The notes below the pieces were generated by a model. It did no database searches and was not told the DNA's origin. It saw nothing but the letters and a program-made list of their open reading frames with translations. This document shows, in pieces, positions 55,156-64,000 of a DNA stretch of 64,000 nt. How positions within the stretch are numbered: the stretch's first letter is position 1; each line of letters starts with the position of its first letter. Source of the stretch: Clostridia bacterium (GTDB lineage Bacteria; Bacillota; Clostridia; Oscillospirales; Acutalibacteraceae); assembly GCA_024692685.1 (NCBI GenBank), contig JAILMJ010000010.1, forward strand, positions 43,181-107,180, given 5' to 3'. A program made the position numbers and the translations under genes.

Positions 55156-55705
55156 CGATATCAAAGGCGTATATTACAGTCAGGAGTTTCTTGCAGATAA
55201 AGTCAAAGAACTCGGCAGGCGGATCAGTTCCGATTATGAGGGCAAAAATCTTCTGCTGGTGAGTATTCTCAAAGGTTCGGTTGTCTTTATGGCCGATCTT
55301 ATGCGCGCAATTACTGTGCCGTGCAAAATTGATTTTATGTGTGTTTCATCCTACGGCTCGGGCACGGACAACAGCAGCGGTATAGTCAAAATTGAAAAAG
55401 ATTTGGATATAAATCTTGAGGGATATGATGTCCTTGTTGTAGAGGACATTCTCGATTCGGGCAGAACCCTTAATTATGTGGTGTCAATTCTTAAGGGCAG
55501 GAATCCTAACAGCGTCAGAGTCTGTACCTTGCTTGACAAACCCGAAAGGCGGGTTGTAGATCTTTCCGCCGATTATGTCGGAGCGGAAGTGCCCGATGAA
55601 TTTGTTGTCGGTTACGGGCTGGATTACGATCAATATTACAGAAACCTTCCGTATATCGGCATACTGAAAAAAGAAGTTTATGAAAACAAAGAAGATAAGG
55701 AGTGA
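55148..55705 (+). CDS. hpt: Hypoxanthine phosphoribosyltransferase
   Basis: Purine salvage: joins hypoxanthine or guanine to PRPP. The PRPP-binding motif is [14 protein letters not shown] (about residue 97); the flexible-loop region is [12 protein letters not shown], and [18 protein letters not shown] is the usual C-terminal segment. 185 residues. It overlaps tilS by eight bases. Confidence 0.95.
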   Translation: MINDIKGVYYSQEFLADKVKELGRRISSDYEGKNLLLVSILKGSVVFMADLMRAITVPCKIDFMCVSSYGSGTDNSSGIVKIEKDLDINLEGYDVLVVEDILDSGRTLNYVVSILKGRNPNSVRVCTLLDKPERRVVDLSADYVGAEVPDEFVVGYGLDYDQYYRNLPYIGILKKEVYENKEDKE

Positions 55706-55713
55706 TATGAGCA

Positions 55714-57681
55714 GTGGAACCGAAAAATCAAAACAACAAAAATCAGCCCGCTAACCGCGGAAGAAGGCTGCTCTCTCTGCTGCCGTACATTCTTATTCCG
55801 ATTTTGATTATTGCCGGTATAACTTACTATGCAGAGCATCAGAACAAAGAAAAACTTGAGTATTATGAAGTCATTGCTCTCTTTGAGGACGGCAAGGTCA
55901 CAAGTTACCGCCTGAATATGAACAGCGGAGCTCTTGAGTATTCTCTCAAGGGCGAAGCCGAAAACGTCATTCATACCTACACCGTGCCCAGTGTTGAGCT
56001 CTTTATTGCGGATGTTCACGAAAATGTAATGAACTACAATGCGGAGCATCCCGATAAAATGATTGAAGCAAAATATATATCCGGTTCATCAGGTACATTC
56101 ATTTACAGTATTCTTCCGACTCTCCTGTTTATGATTGCAATGGCTGCGATGATGATTTTCCTTGTCCGCAGAATGAACCAGACAATAGGCAGTGAGAACA
56201 ACAGGACAATGTCTTTCGGCAAAGCGAGGGTTAAAAAGGCCGGAGACGAAAAGAGGAAGACTACCTTTGACGATGTTGCCGGTGCCGACGAAGAAAAAGA
56301 GGAACTCACGGAGATTGTCGAGTTCCTGAAAGCTCCCGATAAATTTGACGCTCTCGGCGCAAGAATTCCAAAGGGTGTCCTTCTTGTAGGCCCTCCGGGT
56401 ACGGGTAAAACCCTGCTTGCAAGAGCGGTAGCAGGAGAAGCGAATGTTCCCTTCTTCTCAATATCCGGTTCCGATTTTGTTGAAATGTATGTCGGTGTCG
56501 GTGCGTCCAGAGTCCGCGACCTGTTTGACCAGGCAAAGAAGAATTCTCCTTCAATCATTTTCATAGATGAAATCGATGCCGTCGGCCGCCACAGAGGCGC
56601 AGGTATGGGCGGCGGTCACGATGAAAGAGAGCAGACACTCAACCAACTGCTTGTTGAAATGGACGGCTTCGGAGCCAACGAAGGCGTTATAGTAATAGCA
56701 GCTACAAACAGACCCGATATACTTGATCCCGCTCTTTTAAGACCCGGAAGATTTGACCGTCAGGTTACCGTCAATTATCCCGACCAGAAGGGCAGGGTAG
56801 CAATTCTTAAAGTTCACGCAAAGTCGAAGCTGCTTGCCCCGGATGTCGACCTCGAGAGTGTTGCTCACGCTACTGTCGGTTTTACCGGAGCTGACCTTGA
56901 AAACCTGCTTAATGAAGCAGCTCTTCTTGCCGCAAGAAACGGTAAGAAGGCAATAACTATGACGGAAGTCGATGAGGCCGCTCTCAAAGTCGAAGTCGGA
57001 TCCGAAAAGAAGTCCCACAAGATGACCGAAAAGGCGAAGAGGCTCACGGCTTATCACGAGGCAGGTCACGCTGTTTCCTCGTATTATCTCAACAACGTGG
57101 ATCCGGTTCACCAGATTTCAATCATTCCCAGGGGCCTTGCAGGCGGATACACGCTTTACAGGCCTACCGAAGATAAGAGCTATACATCCAAAAACGAGAT
57201 GCTCGATAACCTTGTCAGTCTTTTGGGTGGCCGTGTTGCCGAGGAACTTATCATAGGCGATGTTTCCACCGGCGCATCAAATGACATCCAGAGAGCAACT
57301 CAGATTGCCCGCGAGATGATTACAAAATACGGAATGAGCGATAAACTCGGACCCATTGCTTTCGGAAGTGAAAACAATGAAGTTTTTCTCGGTAAGGATT
57401 TCAGTCACGTGCGCAACTATTCCGAAAAAGTTGCCGCTCAGATAGATGAAGAGGTCGAAAGACTTATCACCGAGGCTTACACCCACACAAAATCAATTCT
57501 TACCGAGCATATAGATAAGCTTCACGCTCTTGCCGGTTTGCTTCTTTCCAAGGACAAAGTTGACGGTGAAGAATTCCTGGCAATAATGAGCGGTAAAACC
57601 GACGGAGCCGCTTCCGCAGACTCCGTTCAGGCGGATGAATCCGGGGAGACCTTTACCCCTGTTACAGAACAGGAATCATAA
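55714..57681 (+). CDS. ftsH: ATP-dependent zinc metalloprotease FtsH
   Basis: Membrane AAA+ protease for quality control. Two membrane helices (about 22-42 and 130-150) flank an external domain. Walker A GPPGTGKT, Walker [12 protein letters not shown], pore loop [13 protein letters not shown], second region of homology [18 protein letters not shown], and the zinc site H448-E-A-G-H452. 655 residues. It starts with GTG behind AAGGAG (eleven bases); the ATG at 55707 is out of frame. Last gene before a terminator. Confidence 0.97.
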   Translation: MEPKNQNNKNQPANRGRRLLSLLPYILIPILIIAGITYYAEHQNKEKLEYYEVIALFEDGKVTSYRLNMNSGALEYSLKGEAENVIHTYTVPSVELFIADVHENVMNYNAEHPDKMIEAKYISGSSGTFIYSILPTLLFMIAMAAMMIFLVRRMNQTIGSENNRTMSFGKARVKKAGDEKRKTTFDDVAGADEEKEELTEIVEFLKAPDKFDALGARIPKGVLLVGPPGTGKTLLARAVAGEANVPFFSISGSDFVEMYVGVGASRVRDLFDQAKKNSPSIIFIDEIDAVGRHRGAGMGGGHDEREQTLNQLLVEMDGFGANEGVIVIAATNRPDILDPALLRPGRFDRQVTVNYPDQKGRVAILKVHAKSKLLAPDVDLESVAHATVGFTGADLENLLNEAALLAARNGKKAITMTEVDEAALKVEVGSEKKSHKMTEKAKRLTAYHEAGHAVSSYYLNNVDPVHQISIIPRGLAGGYTLYRPTEDKSYTSKNEMLDNLVSLLGGRVAEELIIGDVSTGASNDIQRATQIAREMITKYGMSDKLGPIAFGSENNEVFLGKDFSHVRNYSEKVAAQIDEEVERLITEAYTHTKSILTEHIDKLHALAGLLLSKDKVDGEEFLAIMSGKTDGAASADSVQADESGETFTPVTEQES

Positions 57682-57687
57682 ACGATT

Positions 57688-57721
57688 AATATCGGCGACT
57701 TCTTGTTGCCGATATTTTTTG
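57688..57721 (+). terminator. Intrinsic terminator after ftsH
   Basis: Stem AATATCGGC/GCCGATATT with an eleven-base loop and a TTTTT tail. Confidence 0.9.
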
Positions 57722-57749
57722 GCAGAATAAGTGACAGAAAGAGCCGGTG

Positions 57750-58280
57750 ATGACAATGACAAAGGAAGAATTGCTTCTGCCCGGATACCGTTTTAAATGC
57801 CTTACTGACGTCACTCCGGAAGATTTAAGGAAAATGGGCGCAAAAGGTGTCGGGCTGGATATTGATAATACGGTTGCTCCCGATGGTACATTCAGATATG
57901 CCGAAGGTGTGAGAGAATGGGTAAAAACAATATCCGCTTCCGGTTTTCCGATTGTCATTATTTCAAACGGCAGTATTTTCAGAGTTAAGCCTGTTTCGAA
58001 ATATCTCGGAGGTCTTCCCTTTGTTCACCTTTCCGGAAAACCTTCAGCGCGAGGTCTGATTAAAGCTGCACGTATGATGAATATTGATATATCATCCCTT
58101 GCGATGCTCGGAGATCAGCTTTTCTCCGATATTAAGGCCGCCAACAGATGCGGCGCAATTCCCGTGAGAATTGACCCCTTACCGGCGAAGAGTCTGTACC
58201 CGCACTATTATAAGTGGAAAAGTAAAAGAGAACGGCCGTATCTTGAGATTTTTGAAAGCAGACAAGGTTACGGAACCTGA
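57750..58280 (+). CDS. YqeG-family HAD phosphatase
   Basis: Haloacid-dehalogenase-type hydrolase of the YqeG/PGPMT1 group; relatives in plants and yeast dephosphorylate phosphatidylglycerophosphate. Motifs: nucleophile GLDIDNTVAPDG, IVIISNGS, GKPSARGLIKAA and LGDQLFSDIKAAN. About 176 residues. ATG 57750 or 57756 is possible, with an AAAGAG-like site. 20 bases before the SpoU methyltransferase gene. Confidence 0.85.
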   Translation: MTMTKEELLLPGYRFKCLTDVTPEDLRKMGAKGVGLDIDNTVAPDGTFRYAEGVREWVKTISASGFPIVIISNGSIFRVKPVSKYLGGLPFVHLSGKPSARGLIKAARMMNIDISSLAMLGDQLFSDIKAANRCGAIPVRIDPLPAKSLYPHYYKWKSKRERPYLEIFESRQGYGT

Positions 58281-58300
58281 TATGAAAGGCCTGTCGTAAA

Positions 58301-59116
58301 ATGGCTGAAATCATTAAAACCGATAATCTTCATATTCCCGAGCTGATTGCTTACTCGGAGTGTTCCGAGAGAACGCTTCTGAATAAAGATAAACCGTCTG
58401 ACGGACTTTTTATAGCTGAGAGTCCCAAGGTTATAAGGCGGGCGCTTGATGCCGGATATGAGCCTGTTTCCATGCTTGCGGATGTCAGGGAAATTGACAA
58501 AGAGGCGGGCAAAATTATATCCGATATCGGTGATATAAAGGTATATGCGGCAGAGGAAAGCCTGCTTACCGAACTAACCGGGTTCAAACTTACCCGCGGA
58601 GTTCTCTGCGCCATGAAACGAAAACCGCTCCCGGATATTGCTCAGGTGTGTAAGGAAGCAAATCAAATAGCCGTAATTGAGAATGTAATGAATCCCACCA
58701 ATGTCGGTGCAATTATAAGAAGCGCTGCCGCCCTTCATTCGGATGCAGTGCTTTTAACTCCCGAATGCAGTGACCCTCTTTACCGCAGAGCCATCAGGGT
58801 GAGTATGGGCACGGTTTTTCAGATTCCCTGGACTATTACCGACGAAAACTGGAAGGAATATCTGCGCTCTGCCGGTTATACCCTTATTGCTCTTGCCCTT
58901 ACGGACAAGTCGGTTGATATTTCTGACCCAAGAATTAAAAACTGCGAAAAAGTTGCAGTGATACTCGGCTCGGAAGGGGAAGGGCTGAAACCTGAAACAC
59001 TGGATTTTGCCGATTTTAACGTTAAAATCCCGATGTCTCACGGAGTCGATTCCCTCAATGTTGCCGCAGCGTCTGCTGTTGCATTCTGGGAAATTTACGA
59101 AAACAGAAAAAAATAA
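58301..59116 (+). CDS. SpoU/TrmH-family RNA 2'-O-methyltransferase
   Basis: SPOUT-fold enzyme methylating a ribose in rRNA or tRNA. The N-terminal substrate-binding part covers about 1-105. The C-terminal knot has ENVMNPTNVGAIIRSAAAL (motif 1), VILGSEGEGL (motif 2) and KIPMSHGVDSLNVAAASAV (motif 3). 271 residues. The target is unknown; relatives act on 23S rRNA. Same direction as yqeG, probably co-transcribed. Confidence 0.9.
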   Translation: MAEIIKTDNLHIPELIAYSECSERTLLNKDKPSDGLFIAESPKVIRRALDAGYEPVSMLADVREIDKEAGKIISDIGDIKVYAAEESLLTELTGFKLTRGVLCAMKRKPLPDIAQVCKEANQIAVIENVMNPTNVGAIIRSAAALHSDAVLLTPECSDPLYRRAIRVSMGTVFQIPWTITDENWKEYLRSAGYTLIALALTDKSVDISDPRIKNCEKVAVILGSEGEGLKPETLDFADFNVKIPMSHGVDSLNVAAASAVAFWEIYENRKK

Positions 59117-59126
59117 TTATTTTCAC

Positions 59127-59155
59127 TTTTCAAAAATATTATTGTGTGCTAAAAT
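59127..59155 (+). promoter_or_regulatory. Predicted promoter of the SGNH hydrolase gene
   Basis: TTTTCA (59127-59132), 17-base spacer, TAAAAT (59150-59155), 33 bases before the start codon. Confidence 0.5.
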
Positions 59156-59187
59156 ACAGTAAAAGTTATTTTTCGGAGGTCCTTTTA

Positions 59188-60024
59188 ATGAAAACGGCAA
59201 AGAAACTTTCAGCAATCTTTATGGTAATTGTTATTATCGCCTGCTCAGCGTCCGTAATGGCAAGCGCCAAAAAACTCAATTATCTCCTGCTGGGCGACTC
59301 AATAGCCTTCGGTCAGGGAATACTTAACAGCGGTGAGGCCTGTTACGGCAGAATCGTCGCAAATTCAAATGGTTACGGATATGATAATGATGCCATCAGC
59401 GGAATGTCAAGTGCGGCTTTCCTCACTCAGCTTTCCTCCGGCAATATTGATGCAGACATAAAGAAGGCTGATATCATCAGTATTTCAATCGGAGGCAATG
59501 ACTATCTAACAAGAAACTGGGTTCTCATGGGCTTAAAAGGAATGTTCTTTAACAATTACGCTGATTTTGATGAAGTAATGAACGGCTTCGCAAACAATTT
59601 CAGTTCCATTATCGGCAAAATACGTTCCCTCAATCCAAAAGCTACAATACTGATGCAAACGGTTTATAATCCCCACAGCGATAATCTGGCTGAAATGTTC
59701 CAGCAGGGAGTTGACCGTCTTAATAAGGTTATCAGAGATTATCTCAAAGCTCATAGCGGCGCTTATATAATTGCTGATGTCGGTTCGGTTATTTCCGGCC
59801 ACAGCGAGTATATAGCCATCGATACAATTCACCCCAACGGAGCGGGTAATATAGCCATAGCGACCTACCTTCTCAAGCTCCTTAAAGGCCTCGGCCTCGG
59901 ATCGGCTTCCACTCCCGTTATATCTGTTGAACCTGTTGATACTGTCGGCTTCGGAGCTGATTACTTTACCAGGCTTTATTCTTTCATTTTAAGATTTGCC
60001 GCCAGAGTGGCAGAAGTGTTCTGA
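59188..60024 (+). CDS. Secreted SGNH/GDSL hydrolase
   Basis: Predicted exported esterase or acetylhydrolase. Signal peptide 1-27 (KTAKKL start, hydrophobic core, ASVMASA). Block I LLLGDSIAFG with Ser38, block III SIGGNDY and block V DTIHPNGAGN (Asp, His) give a complete catalytic set. It ends in the tail DYFTRLYSFILRFAARVAEVF (the last 21 residues), similar in pattern to the end of the BspA-like protein. ATG 59188 follows GGAGG. Substrate unknown; deacetylation of glycans is typical of the family. Confidence 0.86.
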   Translation: MKTAKKLSAIFMVIVIIACSASVMASAKKLNYLLLGDSIAFGQGILNSGEACYGRIVANSNGYGYDNDAISGMSSAAFLTQLSSGNIDADIKKADIISISIGGNDYLTRNWVLMGLKGMFFNNYADFDEVMNGFANNFSSIIGKIRSLNPKATILMQTVYNPHSDNLAEMFQQGVDRLNKVIRDYLKAHSGAYIIADVGSVISGHSEYIAIDTIHPNGAGNIAIATYLLKLLKGLGLGSASTPVISVEPVDTVGFGADYFTRLYSFILRFAARVAEVF

Positions 60025-60061
60025 CAGAATTCCAAAACAATAAGGGAAAGGATATGATTAT

Positions 60062-61741
60062 ATGAAAAGAGCGTTCGGCGTTAATCCTGATTTTGTAGTT
60101 GAATACATCAGCGCAGGCATAACCAGGCATTCCACTTCACGTGAAAATTCAGATTATTCTCTTGAATATGAAGTCAGTGACGGGGCAATCAAATGCAGCA
60201 TAATTCCCAAAACAGCCATTTCCCTTGTTAAAGTCAGTGTTATCGGCAGATTTGATTTCAAAGCCGGAGATGTGTTCTTCGGGAACGGTTATCAGTCCTG
60301 GACGACCACAAGTGAGTATAACCGCAACGACAAAATGCTCGATATCACACCAATGGCCGCAATCAGCCCGCTCAGAAACCTTGCAGGCATTTCGTCGGAC
60401 TGCCGCTTTGTGGATGCTCCTAAAACAGCGGGCGTATTTATCAGCCATTGCTATACCTATGTGCGTAACGGTGAGGAAGTAACTCTTATCGGCTCTCTGA
60501 CTGAAAAGCAGGGATTTACGGTGTTCACGGGAAACATGGCGGGTAATTTCATTTCTGTTTCCAAGGATGTTGAAGGTGTGACAATCAAGGATAAATACGA
60601 ACTCTTTGATTTGTTTATAACCGAGGGTACATACGATGAAGTTTTTGACGCCTATTTCAGTGCCATGAAGGTATCAAAGCCCGCAGTTGACCACCTCTCA
60701 GGTTACACCAGTTGGTATAACTATTTTCAGAAGATTGACGAAAACATTATTCTGCGTGACCTTGATGCCCTTGACAGAGTCAGGGACAGTGTGTCAATAT
60801 TCCAGGTTGATGACGGATACGAAACCTTCGTAGGCGACTGGGAGGATCCCAATCCCGAGAAATTCCCTCACGGTATGGGTTATATAGCGCAGAAAATACA
60901 CGAAAAAGGATATAAGGCAGGTATCTGGCTTGCTCCTTTCAGTGTTCAGATTAAATCCAGAACGTACAAAGAGCATCCCGACTGGATTATCAGGAAAAAA
61001 GGCAAACCTGTTTTGGGCTGTCCCGGCTGGGGCGGTGCTTACACCCTTGATATATACAATGAGGGAGCAAGAAACTATATAAAGCAGTTCTTTGATACCG
61101 TTCTCAATAAATGGGGATACGACCTTGTTAAACTTGATTTCCTGTATTCCCAGTGTCTCTGGCCCCGTAACGGTAAATCACGCGGGACTATTATGTGCGA
61201 GGCAATGGACTTCCTCAGAGAGTGCTGCGGTGACAAACTCATCCTCGGCTGCGGTGTTCCTCTGGGCGCCGCATTCGGCAGAGTTGATGCCTGTAGGATA
61301 AGCTGCGATGTAGACCTTGCTTATACAGGCAAGTTCTATAATGCGCTCAATGTCAACAATGAAATTCCTTCGGCGCAGAACGCCATCAGGAACTCAATTT
61401 TCAGGCGTCATCTCAACGGCAGGGTATTCTGCAACGATCCCGATGTTTTCTTCCTCAGATATTCAAACCTCAAGTTCAATATGGAGCAGAAGAAAGTACT
61501 TGCATTCATCAATCACATCTTCGGCGATGTTCTCTTCGTTTCCGACTGCGCAAACGAGTATACGGCAAACGATGTTGAACTTTGCAAGAAGGCATTTGCT
61601 CCCTCTGACGGTGTAAAAGTTATTTCCGCCGGTTATGAGAGCGCCGATAACATTCTCATAAAGTACAGTCTCGACGGTGCAGAGAAACAACTCAGGTTCA
61701 ACCTGAAAACCGGCGTAGGAAATATTGACGAATGCTTCTGA
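60062..61741 (+). CDS. Alpha-galactosidase-like glycoside hydrolase, GH36 family
   Basis: 559 residues, no signal peptide, so cytoplasmic. The N-terminal beta-sandwich (1-210) includes GNGYQSWTT. The barrel has FQVDDGYE, DWEDPNPEKFPHGM, GIWLAPF, and the nucleophile D359 in VKLDFLY. The acid/base D416 is in RISCDVD, with LGCGVPL before it and the aglycone-side segment VFCNDPDVF after it. It probably removes alpha-galactose from imported oligosaccharides. It follows the SGNH gene by 37 bases and ends at a strong terminator. Confidence 0.88.
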   Translation: MKRAFGVNPDFVVEYISAGITRHSTSRENSDYSLEYEVSDGAIKCSIIPKTAISLVKVSVIGRFDFKAGDVFFGNGYQSWTTTSEYNRNDKMLDITPMAAISPLRNLAGISSDCRFVDAPKTAGVFISHCYTYVRNGEEVTLIGSLTEKQGFTVFTGNMAGNFISVSKDVEGVTIKDKYELFDLFITEGTYDEVFDAYFSAMKVSKPAVDHLSGYTSWYNYFQKIDENIILRDLDALDRVRDSVSIFQVDDGYETFVGDWEDPNPEKFPHGMGYIAQKIHEKGYKAGIWLAPFSVQIKSRTYKEHPDWIIRKKGKPVLGCPGWGGAYTLDIYNEGARNYIKQFFDTVLNKWGYDLVKLDFLYSQCLWPRNGKSRGTIMCEAMDFLRECCGDKLILGCGVPLGAAFGRVDACRISCDVDLAYTGKFYNALNVNNEIPSAQNAIRNSIFRRHLNGRVFCNDPDVFFLRYSNLKFNMEQKKVLAFINHIFGDVLFVSDCANEYTANDVELCKKAFAPSDGVKVISAGYESADNILIKYSLDGAEKQLRFNLKTGVGNIDECF

Positions 61742-61754
61742 TTTAATTAAATAT

Positions 61755-61786
61755 AAAACCGGCCTGTTTTAAACAGGCCGGTTTTT
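61755..61786 (+). terminator. Strong intrinsic terminator after the GH36 gene
   Basis: 13-bp perfect stem AACCGGCCTGTTT/AAACAGGCCGGTT with a tiny loop and a TTTTTC tail. Confidence 0.93.
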
Positions 61787-61995
61787 CGTATGCTGTTTTT
61801 ATACGGTCTCGGCACATTAGGGAAGTCCATACGGTTGTTTATTATGTAAGACGGAGCAGTCCGGTGAACCGCATTGAATATTATTTTCTGAACTACCCGA
61901 TTCAGGAAGGCCGGATAAGTTTCGTTACCGAGCGCGTTGTTGCCGGCTGATAGTTTTCAGCCTGTGCATAATGTTCCCGTATTATACCCGGTTTA
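61787..61995. other. Intergenic region between convergent genes, nothing recognised
   Basis: About 210 bases between the GH36 terminator and the stop of the leftward acetyltransferase. A 7-bp hairpin ACCCGGT/ACCGGGT (about 61979-62007) overlaps the acetyltransferase stop but lacks a T-run. Confidence 0.5.
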
Positions 61996-63108
61996 TCACA
62001 CCGGGTCTGAAAAAAAGGAGGTCTTGGGCGGGAACATCCTGAAGAAATCCGATTGCGGATTGTTTATCGTAAGGCCCGGCAGATATTCGCCGGGGGTAAA
62101 TCCGCATAAAAGAATTTTTGAGGCGGTACAGGTATCCATTATAACATCCGGCTTCAGGGCGGGGTTTTTCTCCGCCGCGGCACTGCCGGATGATACCGTT
62201 ACACCGAATATATCATCGCCGGCTTTAAGCGTGAAGCTGCCCTGCCGCAGAGGATACTTATGTGCCTGAAGTATCTTTTCCGTATTCAGTATTCTCACAG
62301 CCCCTGCGCTATGCATCCTGATTTCGCAGTTTTTCATTTCGCGGATTATACCGGTCAGGGGAGTATCCGCAGGAAGCTTATGGAAATACAACTGTTTCTG
62401 GTTGCTTTCAAAATTGCGCAGAAATCCCAGCATTTTCATCATTGATTCCGTTGAATCATAATATATTTCATTTACAAATACCGTGCTTTTGGCTCTGTCA
62501 ATCTCTATAGTTGCGTAAGCGCCGTTTTCAATTACATAGGTGTATTTTTGCGAAAAATAAGGCTTATCCGAAAAGAATTCCCCGCTCTCTCTTACAAAAC
62601 AGAGGTTGTAATTCCGGGCACATTTGTTATATATTTCAAGCAGCCAGTCTTTGTTTTTTCCCTCATAGAGCACAGCGGCATTATTTCTTTTTATGCCGGA
62701 TAATTCCGTAAACGGTATGCCTGCGCCCACGGTAAACCCGGCCCGCTCATAACCCAGCCGTCTGTAATACTCTTCTGAAAAAGGATAAAGAATACTTATA
62801 TCATATTCGGTCTCATTAAACAGATGGCGGAAAAGCTCCGTTACGGCGCCCTTGCCCCTGTGCTCCGGTTTTGCGGCAACGCCGCCTATGGCTGCGCAGG
62901 TGAGTATTCCGCCGTCATAATTGCACTTTTTTTCAATCAGTTCAAAATCCGCAAAAAGGGTTTTGTTATCATCGTCAAAAGCACCGAGTACCTTTTCACA
63001 GGGCAAAGCTGAGTCCGGGTCTTCAATATCGCAGGAATAGGAAAAAGCCTGCGAGGTTATCTTGTTGTGCTCGGTAACATCTTCCCGACTGAGAAATCTA
63101 ATTATCAT
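61996..63108 (-). CDS. Eis-like GNAT N-acetyltransferase
   Basis: 370 residues in the Eis arrangement: an N-terminal GNAT domain with IGGVAAKPEHRGKGAVTELF as the acetyl-CoA loop (about 77-96), a second degenerate GNAT domain, and a C-terminal SCP2-like domain (GSFTLKAGDDIFGVTV). Eis relatives acetylate aminoglycosides, polyamines or peptides in other bacteria; the substrate here is unknown. The ATG is preceded by GAGGAGG. Single leftward gene. Confidence 0.83.
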   Translation of the reverse strand: MIIRFLSREDVTEHNKITSQAFSYSCDIEDPDSALPCEKVLGAFDDDNKTLFADFELIEKKCNYDGGILTCAAIGGVAAKPEHRGKGAVTELFRHLFNETEYDISILYPFSEEYYRRLGYERAGFTVGAGIPFTELSGIKRNNAAVLYEGKNKDWLLEIYNKCARNYNLCFVRESGEFFSDKPYFSQKYTYVIENGAYATIEIDRAKSTVFVNEIYYDSTESMMKMLGFLRNFESNQKQLYFHKLPADTPLTGIIREMKNCEIRMHSAGAVRILNTEKILQAHKYPLRQGSFTLKAGDDIFGVTVSSGSAAAEKNPALKPDVIMDTCTASKILLCGFTPGEYLPGLTINNPQSDFFRMFPPKTSFFSDPV

Positions 63109-63323
63109 TTTTTCCTCCTCAGTATGTTTTCGCAGGCCGCCGGTCTCAGGCTGATCCGGTTGTTTCCTGCTCGTAAAGTTATACTGTATATTTTGATTAT
63201 ATCAATTATTTCCGGTCTGTTCAATACGGTTTTTTTGTTTAACCTGTTTATAAAAGGTTATTTCACTTGGGAATGTAAACATTTTTTCATCAAAGCCGAT
63301 TACACGCAAAAGCCGCCCTTTAA

Positions 63324-63603
63324 GGGCGGGTGTCCGTAAAACAGTAATGCCTCAAAAAGCGGACTTTGGCATCTTATGCAGGCATTCCTCCTCAGAATAC
63401 ACCCAAGTATTCCTCGTCGTCATAACCTGCAAATATGCTCAAATTTCATCTTTTTGAGGTGCGAAGTAGTTTTCTCGTGAAAAATAAGCCGCAGAGCAAG
63501 GAATAATTGCGAAATCATACTTTGTGTATGGTAAGCAAATCTGACGAAGCTCTGCGGTTTCAGTTTTCCGCGAAAACCAATACTGTTTTATGGTCACCCG
63601 CCC
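63324..63603. mobile_element. 280-bp MITE-like element with 23-bp terminal inverted repeats and nested stems
   Basis: Left end 63324-63346 and right end 63581-63603 are 23-base inverted repeats with two mismatches. Inside are CCTCAAAAAG (63350-63359) with CTTTTTGAGG (63450-63459), GCAGG/CCTGC, and GAATAC/GTATTC. A 29-base imperfect pair follows (63469-63497 with 63549-63577), enclosing TTGC/GCAA and CATAC/GTATG hairpins. No transposase is encoded. It may be a non-autonomous mobile repeat or a structured RNA; target duplication is not obvious. Confidence 0.65.
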
Positions 63604-63727
63604 AAAAACCGGGAGTTTTTTTGTTAAGTACGAAGTAAAAAATCCGTAACAGGAGCACTTTATGTCTTTATGACGCGCGGTATATTTTTTTCGGCATAAA
63701 ATATAATCGGAAAGGCTAAATTATATC

Positions 63728-63757
63728 TTGATAATGAATCGTTATATGTTGTATAAT
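63728..63757 (+). promoter_or_regulatory. Predicted promoter of the secreted PHP-domain gene
   Basis: TTGATA (63728-63733), 18-base spacer, TATAAT (63752-63757). A second TATAAT follows at 63761-63766 but has no fitting -35. Confidence 0.6.
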
Positions 63758-63795
63758 TATTATAATTAATATGTGAGAGTAAAGGAGAATGGTCA

Positions 63796-64000
63796 ATGAA
63801 AAAAGTTGTAAGCATATTACTCAGTATTGCGGTATTCTGCGGAATTTGCGGCGGATTTACAGCATCGGCCGCATCGGATTATTATACCATAGTTTCCCCC
63901 TATGAAAATGTTGTATGGAGCGGAGACGGAGCGTGGGGCGCTTACAGAGGCAATCTTCATTCACATACCACCTGGAGCGACGCCAATGAGGATTTACGGA
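63796..64000 (+). CDS. Secreted PHP-domain protein, 5' part only
   Basis: The first 68 residues are visible. A signal peptide (KKVVSILLSIAVFCGICGG, cut near ASAA) is followed by WGAYRGNLHSHTTWSDAN, whose NLHSHTTWSD is the first metal-binding motif of PHP phosphoesterases. An exported PHP enzyme may release phosphate from an external substrate. AAAGGAGA lies eight bases before the ATG. The gene continues beyond the window, so C-terminal domains are unknown. Confidence 0.78.
   Translation, partial: MKKVVSILLSIAVFCGICGGFTASAASDYYTIVSPYENVVWSGDGAWGAYRGNLHSHTTWSDANEDLR

Larger units (their letters stand above)
63109..63795. other. 687-base intergenic region carrying a 280-bp palindromic element
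   Basis: Divergent gap between the acetyltransferase and the PHP gene. The left 200 bases are A/T-rich, with a hairpin CCGCCCTT/AAGGGCGG at about 63313-63329. The palindromic element fills 63324-63603, and the right part carries the promoter of the PHP gene. An open frame at 63067-63339 overlaps the acetyltransferase start and looks spurious. Confidence 0.7.

Noticed and set aside
63067..63339. 90-codon open frame on the plus strand.
   Set aside because: It overlaps the acetyltransferase start on the other strand and runs into the inverted-repeat element; no ribosome site.
63580..63625. CCCG/CGGG followed by seven Ts at the right edge of the palindromic element, as a terminator.
   Set aside because: The stem is only four bases and overlaps the terminal repeat; kept as part of the element rather than called separately.

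Overview
The window looks like a chromosomal segment of an anaerobic member of the Firmicutes, class Clostridia, probably close to Oscillospiraceae/Ruminococcaceae. This is an inference from gene content. It carries RNase J, the c-di-AMP phosphodiesterase GdpP, a T-box riboswitch on valS, the tilS-hpt-ftsH order, WalJ/RlmH-type housekeeping genes, YqeG, a BspA-like leucine-rich-repeat surface protein, and AAGGAG/GGAGG-type ribosome binding sites with many TTG and GTG starts. Base composition looks moderate and even. There is no rRNA, tRNA, CRISPR array, prophage or transposase gene. Both ends cut through genes.

Layout. 1-2947: the 3' end of a type IIA topoisomerase B subunit and a short ParC-like A subunit. 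3054-9284: secG, thrH, then leftward rsuA-like, gap and murA-walJ-rlmH, followed by an AT-rich control region. 9285-14992: a PucR/CdaR-like regulator, ftsE (long acidic tail), ftsX, an M23 endopeptidase with a coiled coil, and an S41/PDZ protein that has lost its catalytic Ser and Lys. 15018-19304: FkbM methyltransferase, PHP phosphatase with a Cys-cluster protein, a xylose-isomerase-like TIM barrel and dihydrouridine synthase. 19381-23717: polA-rimI-tsaD plus a small membrane protein. 23869-34582, leftward: GPH sugar symporter, lepA, hemW, a TagB/TagF-like glycerophosphotransferase, alpha-L-rhamnosidase and the BspA-like protein.

34655-39115, rightward: DUF218 protein, Pr6Pr membrane protein and sialic-acid-lyase-like gene, then a compact structured leader in front of an MFS transporter and a patatin. 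39160-46158: T-box-valS-folC, a divergent DapA-family aldolase and a two-part SDR-like protein. 46182-57681: an orphan solute-binding lipoprotein and the long operon rnj-gdpP-rplI-dnaB-tilS-hpt-ftsH. 57750-63108: yqeG, a SpoU methyltransferase, a secreted SGNH hydrolase, a GH36 alpha-galactosidase and a leftward Eis-like acetyltransferase. 63324-63603 is a 280-bp palindromic element. A secreted PHP-domain protein starts at 63796 and runs off the end.

Themes. Envelope growth recurs (MurA, WalJ, FtsEX with its M23 partner, TagF-like enzyme). Cytoplasmic glycoside use is suggested by GH78, GH36, the GPH symporter, the NanA-like lyase and two further transport proteins. The most unusual signals are the predicted dead protease beside FtsEX, the transcription-start-proximal structured leader at 36949-37067, the cruciform-like element at 63324-63603, and a short hydrophobic-basic C-terminal tail shared by two unrelated secreted proteins.
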